A stretch of 64,000 nt of DNA from contig CAMKSQ010000005.1 in NCBI GenBank assembly GCA_946415475.1, positions 33,448 to 97,447 of the forward strand. Direction: 5' to 3'. The notes beneath the pieces are model-generated. The model did no database searches, was not told the DNA's origin, and worked only from the letters and a program-made list of their open reading frames with translations. Shown piece by piece: positions 63,161 through 64,000 of the stretch. The stretch is from an uncultured Bacteroidales bacterium (GTDB lineage: Bacteria > Bacteroidota > Bacteroidia > Bacteroidales > UBA932). The first letter of the stretch is position 1, and each line of letters starts with the position of its first letter. Both the position numbers and the translations under genes were made by a program.

Positions 63161-63610
63161 ATGAACCTCGAACAGCAAATCCAGGAAGACATCAAGGCCG
63201 CTATGAAGGCCAAAGATACCGTAGCCATGAACGCCGTACGCGCCATCAAAGGCGAAATCCTTCTTTTCAAAACCAGCGAAGGGGGAGCGAAGGAAGTCAC
63301 CGACGGCGACATCCTCAAGATGATCCAGAAACTCGTGAAGCAGCGCAAGGAAGCCGCCGAGCAGTACGTTGCCGCTGGCCGTCAGGAACTGGCCGACAAC
63401 GAGCTGGCCGAAGCCGCCGTCATGGAGAAATACCTCCCCAAGCAGCTTTCCGAGGCCGAAGTGGAAGCCAAGATAAAGGATATCATCGCTAAGGTGGGTG
63501 CCACCTCCATCAAGGATATGGGCAAGGTGATGGGCGCCGCCAATAAAGCCCTCGCCGGTCTCTCCGACGGCCGCACCATCTCCACCATCGTCAAGAAACT
63601 CCTGAGCTAG
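63161..63610 (+). CDS. GatB/YqeY domain-containing protein
   Basis: MNLEQQIQEDIKAAMKAKDTVAMNAVRAIKGEIL; KYLPKQLSEAEVEAKI; MGKVMGAANKALAGLSDGRTISTIVKKLL. Confidence 0.94.
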   Translation: MNLEQQIQEDIKAAMKAKDTVAMNAVRAIKGEILLFKTSEGGAKEVTDGDILKMIQKLVKQRKEAAEQYVAAGRQELADNELAEAAVMEKYLPKQLSEAEVEAKIKDIIAKVGATSIKDMGKVMGAANKALAGLSDGRTISTIVKKLLS

Positions 63611-63900
63611 CTTGAAACTCACCGACCTCAAAGACCTCCGCATCATCAAGAAGAGCCTGGAGTCCCAACTGGAGCCGAAGCCTTCAAGCGTGACCTGCCA
63701 AATGCGGTTGTGAAATACGTAGACAGCGGCCATTTGCCCATCCCACCGCTCCATCAACTGCTGCATTTGCTCCGGGACTGCCCCGGCTGTTCGCCGCCCC
63801 ACAGTCCAGGTGTCGAAGGTCCATCCCCTGGACCCTCGACACCTCTCCTTCCTGAACAAGCAGGAAGAACACTGGGATGTAGGACCAAGACTTTCTCAGG

Positions 63901-63941
63901 CTGCAAAAGGTTGGCGGCCTTTTTGTCAAAGGTTGGTTTTT
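63901..63941. repeat. Second copy of the CAAAAGGTTGG repeat, inverted relative to 56.3 kb
   Basis: CTGCAAAAGGTTGGCGGCCTTTTTGTCAAAGGTTGGTTTTT is the reverse complement of 56353-56393 with one mismatch (40/41). Confidence 0.93.
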
Positions 63942-64000
63942 ACACAGAGGCCGCTGAAAAAGGATCCGTTTTTCGAAGCCTCTAAGAATCGCATTTTTAC

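Noticed and set aside
63104-63859. 251-aa minus-strand ORF opposite yqeY
   Set aside because: Mostly antisense to YqeY. The stretch DTWTVGRRTAGAVPEQMQQLMERWDGQMAAVYVFHNRIWQVTLEGF (63.68-63.83 kb) may be a real gene fragment but could not be assigned.
1-64000. Frequent 7-mer ATCGGCC on coding strands
   Set aside because: Appears in sense orientation in genes on both strands, consistent with codon usage (Ile-Gly, Ser-Ala) rather than a replication-oriented or Chi-like motif; not counted formally.
1-64000. CRISPR array, rRNA or tRNA genes
   Set aside because: No regularly spaced repeats, no rRNA-like stretches and no clear T-loop/acceptor pairs seen; tRNAscan-SE/Infernal would be decisive.

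Overview
This 64 kb window looks like a Bacteroidota (probably Bacteroidales) chromosome. The basis is TAnnTTTG-type -7 promoter boxes, fimbrillin/FISUMP-like lipoproteins, a Bacteroidetes-type histone H1-like small ORF and the gene families present. Main blocks: (1) minus-strand glpT(partial)/glpC/glpB/glpA beside a DUF5692 membrane protein, hypA, a large Fe-S/FAD oxidoreductase and hypB, with no hydrogenase structural genes visible; (2) housekeeping and metabolic genes (AGCS symporter, MutT, GreA, UvrD-like helicase, CDF transporter, FKBP); (3) an accessory zone at 18.9-28.5 kb with a duplicated and decayed FKBP-DUF4250-partner operon, a truncated exonuclease copy, a broken AbiEii-like nucleotidyltransferase next to an intact regulator, a macro-like gene with a decayed partial copy, and an SGNH hydrolase remnant; (4) an AT-richer defence island at about 34.5-45.8 kb: C5 cytosine methyltransferase, GHKL/MORC-like ATPase, Z1 protein, PD-(D/E)XK protein, AIPR protein, a small restriction-associated protein and a nuclease-like/DUF2075 helicase, bracketed by two paralogous WYL-type regulators; (5) 46-63 kb: dtd, C_GCAxxG_C_C protein, DUF4298/GIY-YIG-like fusion, AAA ATPase, Y-family polymerase, fimbrillin/FISUMP-like surface lipoprotein, M13 peptidase, esterases, YqeY. 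Several palindromic intergenic repeats were found, including a two-copy CAAAAGGTTGG family (56.3 and 63.9 kb) and a GGCGCAGGTC family (19.3 kb). No rRNA, CRISPR array or convincing tRNA was seen. All calls come from reading the sequence and family recognition; no searches were run.
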